A stretch of 64,000 bases of DNA, taken from assembly GCA_036500605.1 (NCBI GenBank), contig DASYBU010000008.1:1-64000 (forward strand), written 5' to 3'. The translations under genes and the position numbers were made by a program. Within the stretch, counting starts at the first letter, position 1, and each line of letters opens with the position of its first letter. The stretch comes from JAFALK01 sp036500605 (GTDB taxonomy: Bacteria; Pseudomonadota; Gammaproteobacteria; Burkholderiales; Burkholderiaceae_C). Below are positions 26,362 to 34,463 of this stretch, piece by piece. The notes below the pieces were generated by a model. It was not told where the DNA came from. It saw only the letters and a list, made by a program, of their open reading frames with translations, and did no database searches.

Positions 26362-26437
26362 GGCCTGGTAGCTCAGTTGGTAGAGCAGCGGATTGAAAAT
26401 CCGCGTGTCGGTGGTTCGATTCCGCCCCAGGCCACCA
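26362..26437 (+). tRNA. tRNA-Phe (GAA)
   Basis: This is a 76-base cloverleaf with acceptor arm GGCCTGG / CCAGGCC, D-arm GCTCAGTTGGTAGAGC, an anticodon loop reading TTGAAAA (anticodon GAA), T-arm GGTTCGATTCC and an encoded CCA end. A genomic island begins downstream, and part of this tRNA is imperfectly repeated at 29847-29870. Confidence 0.98.
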
Positions 26438-26443
26438 AACGGT

Positions 26444-26470
26444 AACGGCTCCTCTTGTGGGAGCCGTTTT
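26444..26470 (+). terminator. Terminator after tRNA-Phe
   Basis: AACGGCTCC (26444-26452) pairs with GGAGCCGTT (26459-26467) and is followed by T residues. Confidence 0.85.
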
Positions 26471-26507
26471 CGTTTGGCGGTCTGGGGGCTGCATGAGACC
26501 CGCCGGG

Positions 26508-26625
26508 TGGTTCGCTCTGAGACAGCCGGGGGCTGTCTCAGGACATCGCGCTTTTGCGCGATGGTCCGAAGCGCCCAGCGAGGCGCGCAGGATGCGTGAC
26601 CGGCCCAAGCCGAGCAGGCACATTC
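26508..26625. repeat. Left copy of a double-hairpin direct repeat (island boundary)
   Basis: This roughly 118-base element recurs imperfectly at 29868-29982 in the same orientation. It contains a perfect hairpin CTGAGACAGCC-GGG-GGCTGTCTCAG (26517-26541) and a second one CATCGCGC-TTTT-GCGCGATG (26544-26563), followed by a conserved tail GTCCGAAGCGCCCA ... GAGCAGGCACATTC. The sequence GGTGGTTCG just before it also occurs in the tRNA T-arm. The remaining 120 bases up to the first island gene show no gene. Confidence 0.8.
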
Positions 26626-26745
26626 GCCCCCCTGGCGCCACCACGCTAGCTGAGGGCTCTTAGGTAGACGGTGCAACAAAAAAGTGCGCTGTGCCCAGTT
26701 GCGGCTCTGGGGTTCGGTAGAGAATGTCTATCCAAAGGAACAGCC

Positions 26746-27840
26746 ATGAAGACCAAAGCGGCCGGAATAAAAGTGATCAGCGCTGAGGAGCGTATCGAGG
26801 CAGAAGCACAGATTCGTTCGCTCAAACACGACGTGGACTATACGACCAAGGAGTTCACGATTGAGGTGATGGTCCAGAAGTACGTGGAAGGCAAAGACGA
26901 AGATGAGAACGAAATCTTTGTTCCCGCCTACCAGCGAGCTTTTGTTTGGGCAAATGATCGTAAGAGCAAATTCATTGAATCGATCATCCTAGAACTGCCA
27001 ATTCCCTATATCTTCATTGCTACGCTGCCAAGAGATATTTCGGACGATGAAGGTCGGGCGGAAATTGTGGATGGCTCGCAGCGCATTCGTACGCTGGCTG
27101 GATTTCTTTACGATGAGTTTGAACTTAGCGGACTCGAAAAACTCAAGCAGTTGAATGGATTCAAATTCAGTAACCTGGAGCTATCTCGACAGCGAAAAAT
27201 AAAGCGCCAGGGAATTCGGGTCATTGAACTCTCAGACAAGGCCAACGAGTCGATCCGCAGGGACATTTTCGAGCGGATAAACACCGGTAGTGATGAACTG
27301 CGCGACATGGAGAAGCGCAAGGGTATTTATACCGGACCATTCTATGATTTCATTCGCAAATGCGCAGCACGTGAAGATTTTCGAGCTGTATGCCCAATTT
27401 CTCACGTTAAACAACGGCGTGAGGAGGCGGAGGAGCTCGTTCTCCGTTATTTTGCGTATTGTGACACGTACTTAAATTTCCAGCACGACGTTCGTAAATT
27501 CCTGGATCGGTATTTGAAAGAACATCAGCATGATTTTCCGGAAGACCGCATGCAATACGAGTTCGATCAAATGGTTGCGTTCGCATCAGCCCATTTGCCC
27601 TTTGGCTTCAGGAAGTCCAAAGACTCGTCAAGCGTAGCTCGTGTGCGCTTTGAAGCCTTGGCATGTGGCATTACGCTGGCGTTGCGAGAGGATCCTACAT
27701 TGGACCCATCCACCCACGTTGTCGATGCCTTCCTGAATTCCGACGAATTCAAATCACATGTAGTTTCGGATGCAAGCAACTCGTTGCCGCGTCTGAAAGG
27801 AAGAGTTGAATACGTCCGCAACGCTCTGTTGGAAATATAA
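26746..27840 (+). CDS. DUF262 (GmrS/ParB-like) protein
   Basis: This 364-residue protein carries the DUF262 N-terminal signature: FVPAYQRAFVWANDRKSKFI at about 58-77, the core IVDGSQRIRTL around D109-R113, and FERINTGSDELRDMEKRKG from F176. DUF262 is a ParB/sulfiredoxin-like fold found in type IV restriction enzymes such as GmrSD, in BrxU and in SspE, where it can hydrolyse nucleotides and help cut DNA. The C-terminal half is helical with no recognised HNH nuclease motif, so this is a single-domain version. The ATG at 26746 is preceded by AAAGGA six bases upstream. It overlaps the next gene as TAATG. Codon use is unlike the flanking genome. Confidence 0.88.
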   Translation: MKTKAAGIKVISAEERIEAEAQIRSLKHDVDYTTKEFTIEVMVQKYVEGKDEDENEIFVPAYQRAFVWANDRKSKFIESIILELPIPYIFIATLPRDISDDEGRAEIVDGSQRIRTLAGFLYDEFELSGLEKLKQLNGFKFSNLELSRQRKIKRQGIRVIELSDKANESIRRDIFERINTGSDELRDMEKRKGIYTGPFYDFIRKCAAREDFRAVCPISHVKQRREEAEELVLRYFAYCDTYLNFQHDVRKFLDRYLKEHQHDFPEDRMQYEFDQMVAFASAHLPFGFRKSKDSSSVARVRFEALACGITLALREDPTLDPSTHVVDAFLNSDEFKSHVVSDASNSLPRLKGRVEYVRNALLEI

Positions 27841-28454
27841 TGCTCAACGCCGCAGCGGAGTTCGATCGGCGCAACCTTGAAATCGATGAATACCTTGCTC
27901 ATCTTGAGCTTCTTGAGAAATCGTCTGGCACTTCTGTCACGCTAATTAACACGATGAAGTCGTCGGCTTTGTTGATGACTTATAATGTCATTGAATCAAC
28001 GATGACAAACCTTCTGCAGGATGTTTTCGATCATCTTCAGGCTCAAAATATTGGTTTTGATAGTCTAAATGATAAGATGAAAGAGCTTGTGCTGAGCTTT
28101 GCTAAAAGGCATAGTCCGAGCAAGTTAGTGGAAAAAATGAAGGCGCAAGCTTTGGATATAGTGATTGCGTGCTTTGATAGATCAGATGTCTTTTCCGGTA
28201 ATCTTGATGCTCGTGAAATAAGAGATACCATGAAGAGACTTGGCATTAAGACGACGCATGCATACACCGAGGCCGCCCTACTGAATGTCAAAACAGAGCG
28301 GAATAATCTCGCTCATGGTAGTAAATCGTTTTCAGATTGTGGGAAAAGCTACACCGCTGGCCAATTGCGAGATATTCACAAGAAGACTATAGGTCTGTTG
28401 GGAAAAGCAATCATAGATTTCGAGTCCTTTTTAAATGCTCAGGCATACGCATGA
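27840..28454 (+). CDS. HEPN-domain protein (MAE_28990-like), probable RNase
   Basis: This 204-residue all-helical protein contains the HEPN catalytic signature Rx4H as R154-NNLA-H159 (KTERNNLAHGSKSF). An early helix (SALLMTYNVIESTMTNLLQDVF, split around residues 42-63) resembles the MAE_28990/MAE_18760 group of HEPN proteins, which from general knowledge are found beside DNA-modification genes. HEPN proteins with this motif are usually metal-independent RNases used in toxin and anti-phage systems. Its start overlaps the DUF262 stop (TAATG) and its stop overlaps the methyltransferase start (ATGA). The gene is the most AT-rich in the window. Confidence 0.85.
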   Translation: MLNAAAEFDRRNLEIDEYLAHLELLEKSSGTSVTLINTMKSSALLMTYNVIESTMTNLLQDVFDHLQAQNIGFDSLNDKMKELVLSFAKRHSPSKLVEKMKAQALDIVIACFDRSDVFSGNLDAREIRDTMKRLGIKTTHAYTEAALLNVKTERNNLAHGSKSFSDCGKSYTAGQLRDIHKKTIGLLGKAIIDFESFLNAQAYA

Positions 28455-29701
28455 AGGGGTTTGAGTCGCGCATGTCCTTTGACGAGAATCGTGAAACGGT
28501 CCCGACAAAACACGCGCCGATCGGGGCGATTTCGCAATCATCGGCCTTTTGGGTTGAGGAGCTCAAGAAGCAAAGTTGGCCGGCGCCAGCCAACGGAACT
28601 ATGGAACTGCGTATTGCAGACCTCTTCTCCGGATGCGGCGGCCTTAGTTTGGGCGCCTCGATAGCGTCGGCATACCTGGACAAAAAGCTGAAGATCGCAT
28701 TGGCGGCTGATAGTTGGGCTGCCGCTTTGGACGTCTATAGACATAACTTCCGAGATTGTCTTGAAACGAGCACCGCGCAAGACCTTGCGGCACTTGTCGT
28801 GTCTCCGGGCTCCGTGACTTTGTCAAAGCAAGGGATGGCTCTGGCGGATTCGATAGGCGATGTCGATATCGTGTTGGCTGGACCGCCGTGTCAAGGACAC
28901 TCGGATCTAAACAATTCCAGCAGGCGCGATGACCCCCGAAATCTTCTATATACGGTTCCTGTGGCGTTTGGACTGTGCAAGCAAGCTAAGTTAATCCTTG
29001 TTGAGAACGTACCTAACGTCATCCATTCAAAGAAGGGTGTAGTTCGGTCAGCCTTGGCAACGCTAAGAGACCAAGGCTACGCTGTGAGCGAGTTCGTCGC
29101 AGACGCGCAAGATGTAGGCCTCCCGCAGACGCGTCGGAGGCACATCTTGATTGCGTCAACGCTTCATTCCATGGATGAACTTTCGATGGCGCTCCAGATG
29201 ATGCCGCGTCGTGCGCATGATGTTCGACTCTGGGATTTCATTGACGACCTTGAACATGAAGCCGAAATTCACGGTGTTCTAGCGGCGAAGCGATCAAACA
29301 TTTCTGAGGTTAACCGCAGTCGCATTGACTATCTGTTCAAGTCAGATTCATACGACTTGCCAAATAGACTCCGACCGCCCTGTCATAAGGACAAAGAACA
29401 CAGCTATGTGTCAATGTATGGCCGGTTGAATCCCAACTTGCCGGCCCAAACAATCACTAGCGGCTTTGGCTCCATGGGACAGGGGCGATTTGTTCATCCA
29501 ACGCAGCGTCGAATGATTACGGCCCATGAGGCCGCGCGAATTCAAGGCTTCCCTGACTATTTCCATTTCGAGCCGGTATCGAAGTTGACTGCGCTTCGCG
29601 AGATGATTGGCAACGCGGTGGCACCGCCTGTTGCTGCCACACTGATCGTGCAGCTCCTTGCAGCTGTTCTTTCCCGCAATGGAGGAGCGCTGACTGGCTA
29701 G
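28451..29701 (+). CDS. DNA (cytosine-5-)-methyltransferase
   Basis: This 416-residue Dcm-family enzyme transfers a methyl group to C5 of cytosine in DNA. Motif I is DLFSGCGGLSLG (about 57-68), motif IV is AGPPCQGHSD with catalytic C147, motif VI is LVENVP, motif VIII is QTRRRH (226-231) and motif X is MIGNAVAPP. The target-recognition stretch between motifs VIII and IX is about 120 residues. The ATG at 28451 overlaps the HEPN stop. MSFDE at 28472 is an alternative start, and the first 50 residues are not part of the core fold. No restriction endonuclease of a known type accompanies it, so the DUF262 and HEPN proteins are the likely effectors. Confidence 0.93.
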   Translation: MKGFESRMSFDENRETVPTKHAPIGAISQSSAFWVEELKKQSWPAPANGTMELRIADLFSGCGGLSLGASIASAYLDKKLKIALAADSWAAALDVYRHNFRDCLETSTAQDLAALVVSPGSVTLSKQGMALADSIGDVDIVLAGPPCQGHSDLNNSSRRDDPRNLLYTVPVAFGLCKQAKLILVENVPNVIHSKKGVVRSALATLRDQGYAVSEFVADAQDVGLPQTRRRHILIASTLHSMDELSMALQMMPRRAHDVRLWDFIDDLEHEAEIHGVLAAKRSNISEVNRSRIDYLFKSDSYDLPNRLRPPCHKDKEHSYVSMYGRLNPNLPAQTITSGFGSMGQGRFVHPTQRRMITAHEAARIQGFPDYFHFEPVSKLTALREMIGNAVAPPVAATLIVQLLAAVLSRNGGALTG

Positions 29702-29846
29702 CCCCGGCGACGTGACTATTCAATCAGCAGCCTTTGACTGCGTCAACCGTCAACGACAAAGCGAGACAACGCTGGTTTAATGCGTCCAAGTCGCTCTAAG
29801 TTATTGAATTTTTGACATGGCTCGTGCAAGAAGCGTGTCAATACGG

Positions 29847-29982
29847 TTTGGAAATCTGCGTGCCAATGGTTATCTCTGAGACAGCCAGGCTGTCCCAGGA
29901 CATCGCGCTTGGCGCGACGGTCCGAAGCGCCCAACGACGCGCGCAGAATGCCTGATCGGCCCAAGCCCGAGCAGGCACATTC
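29847..29982. repeat. Right copy of the repeat, fused to a degenerate tRNA-Phe fragment
   Basis: Bases 29847-29870 resemble 26391-26415 of tRNA-Phe (GGAAATCTGCGTGCC against GAAAATCCGCGTGTC). From 29868 the sequence continues as the double-hairpin repeat: CTGAGACAGCC-A-GGCTGTCCCAG and CATCGCGC-TTG-GCGCGACG, ending GAGCAGGCACATTC. In the left copy about 90 bases separate tRNA and repeat; here they are joined at the shared GGTGGTT-type sequence. Outside this repeat, the 29702-30028 spacer holds nothing recognisable. Confidence 0.7.
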
Positions 29983-30028
29983 CACCGTTCGCGCCCGCAC
30001 GCTCACCGCGTCCGGCCGCACCTCAAGC

Positions 30029-31366
30029 TCAGCCCGTCGGCATCCCTTCAAGCCGCACCGCCGCCCGCTCCAGTCCCCCCAGCACACTGTCCGCAACCCT
30101 TTGCGAGAACCCCTTTGGCAACTCCCGCTGGACTTCAGCAATTGCCTCTGGAGTTCGACGTAAAAGTTCTTGGATGATGTCTTCCGCATCAGTACCCAAC
30201 CCCACCTTGAGCGCCGTGCTGTTGAAATGGCGCCGCTGGATGGAAGCCATGGTGTAGTGACGACTCTTGCCAAGCAGGGCCATCGCCAGCTTCACCTCTC
30301 GCGAGGACCAGAGATTGGCGCCGTTGCCGATGATCGGATAGGCAGACATAACGTCATACATTGGCGTCAATTGGAAGGCGCCGCCAGCATGCAGACGGAT
30401 GCTGAAATTCTTGGCGTGTCCATCCGGCGCGCGCAGCAGCCAGAACAGGATCTGTGAGGTCATCAAGGTGCGCATGTCGGCTTCAGCGGCCTGGGACTGC
30501 CGAAGCAGTGCAAAGAGCTTCTGTAGACCAGGGCCGCCTTCGTTCTCGTACTTCACCAGCGGCGAAGTCCCTGTGGCCTGGCAGAAGTCCTCCTGCGGAA
30601 GGCGCAGGATGCGGCCATTGGCCACACGCCGGTCGAATCGCTCGACGACCAGCACGCGCTGCGAACCGAAAGAGGCAATCGTCGCGTTGGCCACTTGCAG
30701 GCCATAGGCCTTGAGCAGTTTCAGGCAGAGCCATTCGTTGTCCACGGAAGTGCTGAAGTCAGCATTGCGCCCTCCCACGAGCCCCATGGGCAGCTTGAAG
30801 ATGTGGGTCGTCGGCGTTGTCCCGCGCGGCTTGTGCCAGGCGCCGTCCCACCACAGATAGGCATCCTTTTCTTGCGCGCCGGCCAAGGAGATGCGGAAGT
30901 CATCGTCAGGCTCCAGGGCGGCACCGAACTGGTTCGGCGTCACCATGCTCAACAAGTGGCGCTCGATGGAAGCTTCGTCGACAGGAACGGCGTTGATCTG
31001 AGCAAGATTCGTCGGGCTTTCCGATTCGTCCAGCAGCTGGATGGCACCGACACAGTCTCGACCAATGGCGCGTAGCAAGTCGAAGGCTTCTACCGAACCG
31101 GTCTTGAAGCGCGCTGCGACACGCTTGCGGATGGCCGTGCTGTCCGGAAGCAGGTTGTCAAAGTAATGTCCGATGGCGTCGCTTTTGAGCGCCTCGTTGT
31201 GAGGGTTGAAGGGCAGGGACAAGGACAGTGGCCGCCCTTGCGGCGAGCGCACCCAGCTCTCCTCATATTGCAGTTCCATGTCGCCGCGAGCGGAGATGGT
31301 CCAGCGGCCAACGCGCTCGCCGTTGGCCCAGAGACTCAGGTTCTGGCTGTGTGATCGGCGTCCCAT
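30029..31366 (-). CDS. hipA: HipA-family serine/threonine kinase toxin
   Basis: This 445-residue protein has an N-terminal subdomain (LSLPFNPHNEALKSDAIGHYF) and the HipA kinase domain: the phosphate-binding ISLAGAQEKDAYLWW, HIFKLP, ERFDRR, EDFCQATG, the catalytic loop APDGHAKNFSIR and the metal-binding MYDVMSAYP. HipA kinases phosphorylate glutamyl-tRNA synthetase or other targets and cause dormancy, and are neutralised by HipB. In place of the common DxHxKN loop the sequence reads DGHAKN, which keeps the key Asp, His, Lys and Asn. The hipB stop lies one base before the ATG at 31366. It sits right beside the island end, with base composition nearer the host. Confidence 0.93.
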   Translation of the reverse strand: MGRRSHSQNLSLWANGERVGRWTISARGDMELQYEESWVRSPQGRPLSLSLPFNPHNEALKSDAIGHYFDNLLPDSTAIRKRVAARFKTGSVEAFDLLRAIGRDCVGAIQLLDESESPTNLAQINAVPVDEASIERHLLSMVTPNQFGAALEPDDDFRISLAGAQEKDAYLWWDGAWHKPRGTTPTTHIFKLPMGLVGGRNADFSTSVDNEWLCLKLLKAYGLQVANATIASFGSQRVLVVERFDRRVANGRILRLPQEDFCQATGTSPLVKYENEGGPGLQKLFALLRQSQAAEADMRTLMTSQILFWLLRAPDGHAKNFSIRLHAGGAFQLTPMYDVMSAYPIIGNGANLWSSREVKLAMALLGKSRHYTMASIQRRHFNSTALKVGLGTDAEDIIQELLRRTPEAIAEVQRELPKGFSQRVADSVLGGLERAAVRLEGMPTG

Positions 31367-31367
31367 G

Positions 31368-31634
31368 TCACCACTCCGATTTGGCGAGTTCAGCGGCATC
31401 CGCGCCACGTGCCCCCAACTTCAGTTCGAGGCCCAGCGCTGAGCACCATGTGAGGAGCTGTTTGAAGCTCAGTTCGTCCGGGTGTAGTTCAAGATAGGAG
31501 ACCCGGTTCTGACTGAGGTTCAGCCGCGCGCCGACGGTCGACTGATTCAGCTTCAGGCGCTTGCGCGTGCTGCGCAGCAGCTGGCTCAGCTGTTCGCCCG
31601 AGACTAGGGATTGAGGAGGGAGTGGTGCGCTCAT
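31368..31634 (-). CDS. hipB: HipB-like helix-turn-helix antitoxin
   Basis: This 88-residue Cro/C1-type DNA-binding protein has an HTH at about 20-70 (LRSTRKRLKLNQSTVGARLN, then SQNRVSYLELHPDELSF). It precedes hipA by one base and is predicted to bind HipA and repress the operon through the repeats at 31648-31702. The C-terminus is rich in Ala, Gly and Glu. Confidence 0.9.
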   Translation of the reverse strand: MSAPLPPQSLVSGEQLSQLLRSTRKRLKLNQSTVGARLNLSQNRVSYLELHPDELSFKQLLTWCSALGLELKLGARGADAAELAKSEW

Positions 31635-31647
31635 GAAATTATCTGTT

Positions 31648-31702
31648 TTTCAGCTATTTCAAGCATAGCTGTAATTCAGCTAATATGAAAATAGCTGAAT
31701 TT
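31648..31702. promoter_or_regulatory. Clustered AGCT-centred operator repeats upstream of hipBA
   Basis: This AT-rich stretch holds TTTCAGCTATTTC (31648-31660), a palindrome TAGCTG-TAATT-CAGCTA (31666-31682) and AAATAGCTGAAT (31689-31700). The outer two are inverted copies of each other. It begins 14 bases upstream of the hipB start and covers its promoter, as expected for HipB autorepression. Confidence 0.65.
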
Positions 31703-31752
31703 GGGATAAATTCAATCAGGCGAATAGCCTGATTCCTTGAGCACAGAAGTTC

Positions 31753-32244
31753 ATGCCCATCCGCCCCGCCACCCCCACCGACTTCCCCCAGATCCTCGCC
31801 CTCAACGCCGAGTCCGTCCAATTCCTGAGCCCGCTGGATCTCGAGCGCCTGCAGTTGCTTGACAGCCAGTCCGCCTACCACCGAGTGGTCGTAGAGAACG
31901 ATGGCACCATTGCGGCCTTCCTCCTCGCCTTCCGCGAAGGCAGTGCCTACGACAGCCCCAACTACCGCTGGTTCGCCGGCCGCTACGAGCAGTTCCTCTA
32001 CATCGACCGCGTCGTGGTCAGCGCCGTGCAGCATGGGCGCGGCATCGGCAAGCAGTTCTACGCCGACCTGATCGCGTTTGCGCGCGACAGTGGCGTCAGG
32101 CAGATCACCTGCGAGTTCGATCTCGATCCGCCGAACGAAACCTCAAGGCGCTTTCACGCGGCTCTTGGTTTTCAGGAAGTCGGTACGCAGGTCTACGGAC
32201 CGAGCCGCAAGCAGGTTTCTTTGCAGGCGCTCAAGCTGGGTTGA
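31753..32244 (+). CDS. GNAT family N-acetyltransferase
   Basis: This 163-residue protein has the acetyl-CoA-binding motif A (IDRVVVSAVQHGRGIGKQFY) and a C-terminal FHAALGFQEVGTQVYG, standard for GNAT enzymes that transfer acetyl groups to amines. Length is typical for a single-domain member. The substrate cannot be told. It is divergent from hipB with about 118 bases between. Confidence 0.9.
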   Translation: MPIRPATPTDFPQILALNAESVQFLSPLDLERLQLLDSQSAYHRVVVENDGTIAAFLLAFREGSAYDSPNYRWFAGRYEQFLYIDRVVVSAVQHGRGIGKQFYADLIAFARDSGVRQITCEFDLDPPNETSRRFHAALGFQEVGTQVYGPSRKQVSLQALKLG

Positions 32245-32442
32245 GTCCGTCCCCGGATTCCGTGGGAATTTGCCCACTCAGCCCGTCTGAATCGAGACAT
32301 CGTGCGCCGCCGCGCACCTCCATCCACCAGAATCAACCTGTTACATCCGCCAGTCGCACAAAGTCGTGCGCTTCATCAGGCGGAGGCTGGATGTCGATGT
32401 GCCCGGCTGGCGCAGACACCTCCGCAACTCAGGAGTTTCGAA

Positions 32443-34338
32443 ATGACGACGCAGAGTCCCGCAATCGAGGTGCAGAAAAGCTTTCTCGGCTGGCGCAATT
32501 GGTCGATCCGGACCAAGCTGACCGTGCTGCTGCTGGTCTGCCTGCTGATGTTCGCTGCGGTCTCTGCCGGGCTGAGCCTGTCAATGACCACGCGCACGGT
32601 CCGCGAACGCATCATCGAGAGCGAGCTGCCGGCCAATGTGAGCGCGATCCGCGCCGACCTGCAACGCCGCATCGGCGGCCCGCTGAACACCACGCTGATG
32701 CTGGCCAGCAACCCGAGCCTGCTGGCCTGGGAAGCCCAAGGCGAGCCCGATGCGGGCCTGGACGGCTGGAAGGCGCAATCGATCGCGGCGAAGAAGCTGG
32801 CCGATGCGGCCGCCGTCAATTGGGTCTCCAAGACGACCAGCAAATACTTCGGCACCGAAGGTCTGATACGTTCGGTCGGCGCCGATGACAAATGGTTCAC
32901 CGACTTCGTGGCCTCCGGCAAACCCTATGTGCTGAACCTCGACCGCGAGGTCAGCACGGGCAGCTACATGCTGTTCATCAATGCGCGATTCGATGACGGC
33001 GCCGGCCACACCGGCATCGCCAGCCTCGGGCTGTCCGTCAACGCGATGGCGCAGGCGGTGGGCGACTACAAGATCGGCGAGACCGGCAACGCCTTCCTCG
33101 TGCGACCCAACGGCGATCTGCTGATCCACCGCGATGCCAAGCTGCTCGACGGCAGGCACGGCCTCAAATCCATGTACGGCCTGAGCGACGAGCAATTGCA
33201 TTCGCTGACGCAGGAAAAGCCTTTCGCGAGTGTGAGCGTCAACCAGGGCGGGCAACTGATCGTCTCCACCAGCTACGTGCCCGAACTCAATGCCTACGTC
33301 GCAGCCGTCGTGCCTGAGCATGAACTGCTCGCCGGCGTGACGCACAGCATCCAGCTGGCCACGGTGATCGGCTGCACGATCGGCATCGTGCTCTCGCTGG
33401 TGCTCGTCACGGCGGTGGGCCGAGCGATGACGGCACCCATCGAGCGTGCCGCCGTCCTGCTGGGCGAGATCGCCGATGGCGAGGGCGATCTGACGCGCCG
33501 CATGAAGGCCGAGACCGCCGACGAGGTGGGCCGCCTGGCCGATTCCTTCAACCGCTTTGTCGGTTCGCTGGCCACGATGGTGCAGCAGGTGCGCGTGGCG
33601 ACAGACTCGATCGCCACGGCCTCCGATGAAGTCTCCTCCGGCACGATGGACCTGAGCCAGCGCACCGAGCAAGCCGCGAGCTCGCTCGAAGAGACCGCTT
33701 CGGCGATGACCGAGCTGAACCAGAGCGTGGACCAGAACGCCGCCTCGGCGCGCCAGGCCGGCGGCCTGACCACCGATGCGCGCGAACTCGCGCAGCGCAA
33801 CGGCGCGGTGGTGCAGCGTGTGATCGAGGTGATGCAGGGCATCGAGACCAGCTCCAGCAAGATCGGCGAGATCATCGGCACGATCGACGGCATTGCTTTC
33901 CAGACCAACATCCTGGCCCTGAATGCTGCGGTCGAGGCGGCGCGGGCGGGCGAACAGGGGCGCGGCTTCGCGGTCGTGGCCGCTGAGGTGCGCTCACTCG
34001 CGCAGCGCAGCGCCGGTGCGGCCAAGGAAGTGCGCAGCCTGATCCATGCCTCGGCCGAGCAGGTGAGCGCCGGCGCCAGCCTCGTGCGCGATGCGGGCCA
34101 GGGCACCACCGACCTGCTCGCTGCGGTGGACCGCGTCAACCAGATGGTCCATGAGATCGTCGTGGCCAGCCAGGAGCAGAGCCGCGGCATCGGCGAGGTG
34201 ACCCAAGCCGTCACTCAGCTCGACACCACGACGCAGCAGAACGCGGCCCTGGTCGAGCAGAACTCCGCCGCCAGTGACAGCCTCAAGGAGCAGGCGCGAT
34301 TGCTCAAGGATGTGGTGGGGAATTTCCGCACGGGTTGA
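32443..34338 (+). CDS. Methyl-accepting chemotaxis protein with dCache-like sensor
   Basis: This 631-residue chemoreceptor has a first membrane helix (about 24-47), a periplasmic region of roughly 250 residues with a dCache/PAS-like fold (GETGNAFLVRPNGDLLIHRD), a second membrane helix (about 305-328), a HAMP linker (MTAPIERAAVLLGEIADGEG) and a long signalling coiled coil. The conserved hairpin tip begins GTIDGIAFQTNILALNAAVE, where CheW and CheA bind. An AGGAG site seven bases upstream fixes the start at 32443. The 198-base spacer before it holds only a GTGCG/CGCAC hairpin; no clear sigma-28 promoter is seen. Confidence 0.95.
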   Translation: MTTQSPAIEVQKSFLGWRNWSIRTKLTVLLLVCLLMFAAVSAGLSLSMTTRTVRERIIESELPANVSAIRADLQRRIGGPLNTTLMLASNPSLLAWEAQGEPDAGLDGWKAQSIAAKKLADAAAVNWVSKTTSKYFGTEGLIRSVGADDKWFTDFVASGKPYVLNLDREVSTGSYMLFINARFDDGAGHTGIASLGLSVNAMAQAVGDYKIGETGNAFLVRPNGDLLIHRDAKLLDGRHGLKSMYGLSDEQLHSLTQEKPFASVSVNQGGQLIVSTSYVPELNAYVAAVVPEHELLAGVTHSIQLATVIGCTIGIVLSLVLVTAVGRAMTAPIERAAVLLGEIADGEGDLTRRMKAETADEVGRLADSFNRFVGSLATMVQQVRVATDSIATASDEVSSGTMDLSQRTEQAASSLEETASAMTELNQSVDQNAASARQAGGLTTDARELAQRNGAVVQRVIEVMQGIETSSSKIGEIIGTIDGIAFQTNILALNAAVEAARAGEQGRGFAVVAAEVRSLAQRSAGAAKEVRSLIHASAEQVSAGASLVRDAGQGTTDLLAAVDRVNQMVHEIVVASQEQSRGIGEVTQAVTQLDTTTQQNAALVEQNSAASDSLKEQARLLKDVVGNFRTG

Positions 34339-34463
34339 GCGGCTGCCCAAGCACGGAATCCGGCCGCATGCGTTCGATTTGAACGCTCGATTCATCGCGC
34401 TGCAATCCTGGTTCGGGCATGCTCCCGTAAATTGGAAACCCGCCCGCAACCAGGATCTCTGCA

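Larger units (their letters stand above)
26626..29846. mobile_element. Putative genomic island carrying a DUF262-HEPN-methyltransferase module
   Basis: The segment is bounded by the two double-hairpin repeats. The right one is joined to a degenerate copy of the tRNA-Phe anticodon/T-arm sequence. The three genes inside are visibly richer in A and T (by eye in the low to middle forties percent GC across the HEPN gene) and use codons rare in the neighbours. No integrase or transposase is present, so the element is probably fixed or was mobilised in trans. Boundaries are inferred from the repeats. Confidence 0.6.

Noticed and set aside
29702..30028. A minus-strand open frame covering the right repeat (29743-30273) as a gene
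   Set aside because: Its translation runs through the repeat and the tRNA-like fragment. The similarity to the reverse translation of tRNA-Phe explains its apparent relatedness to the frame near 26400.
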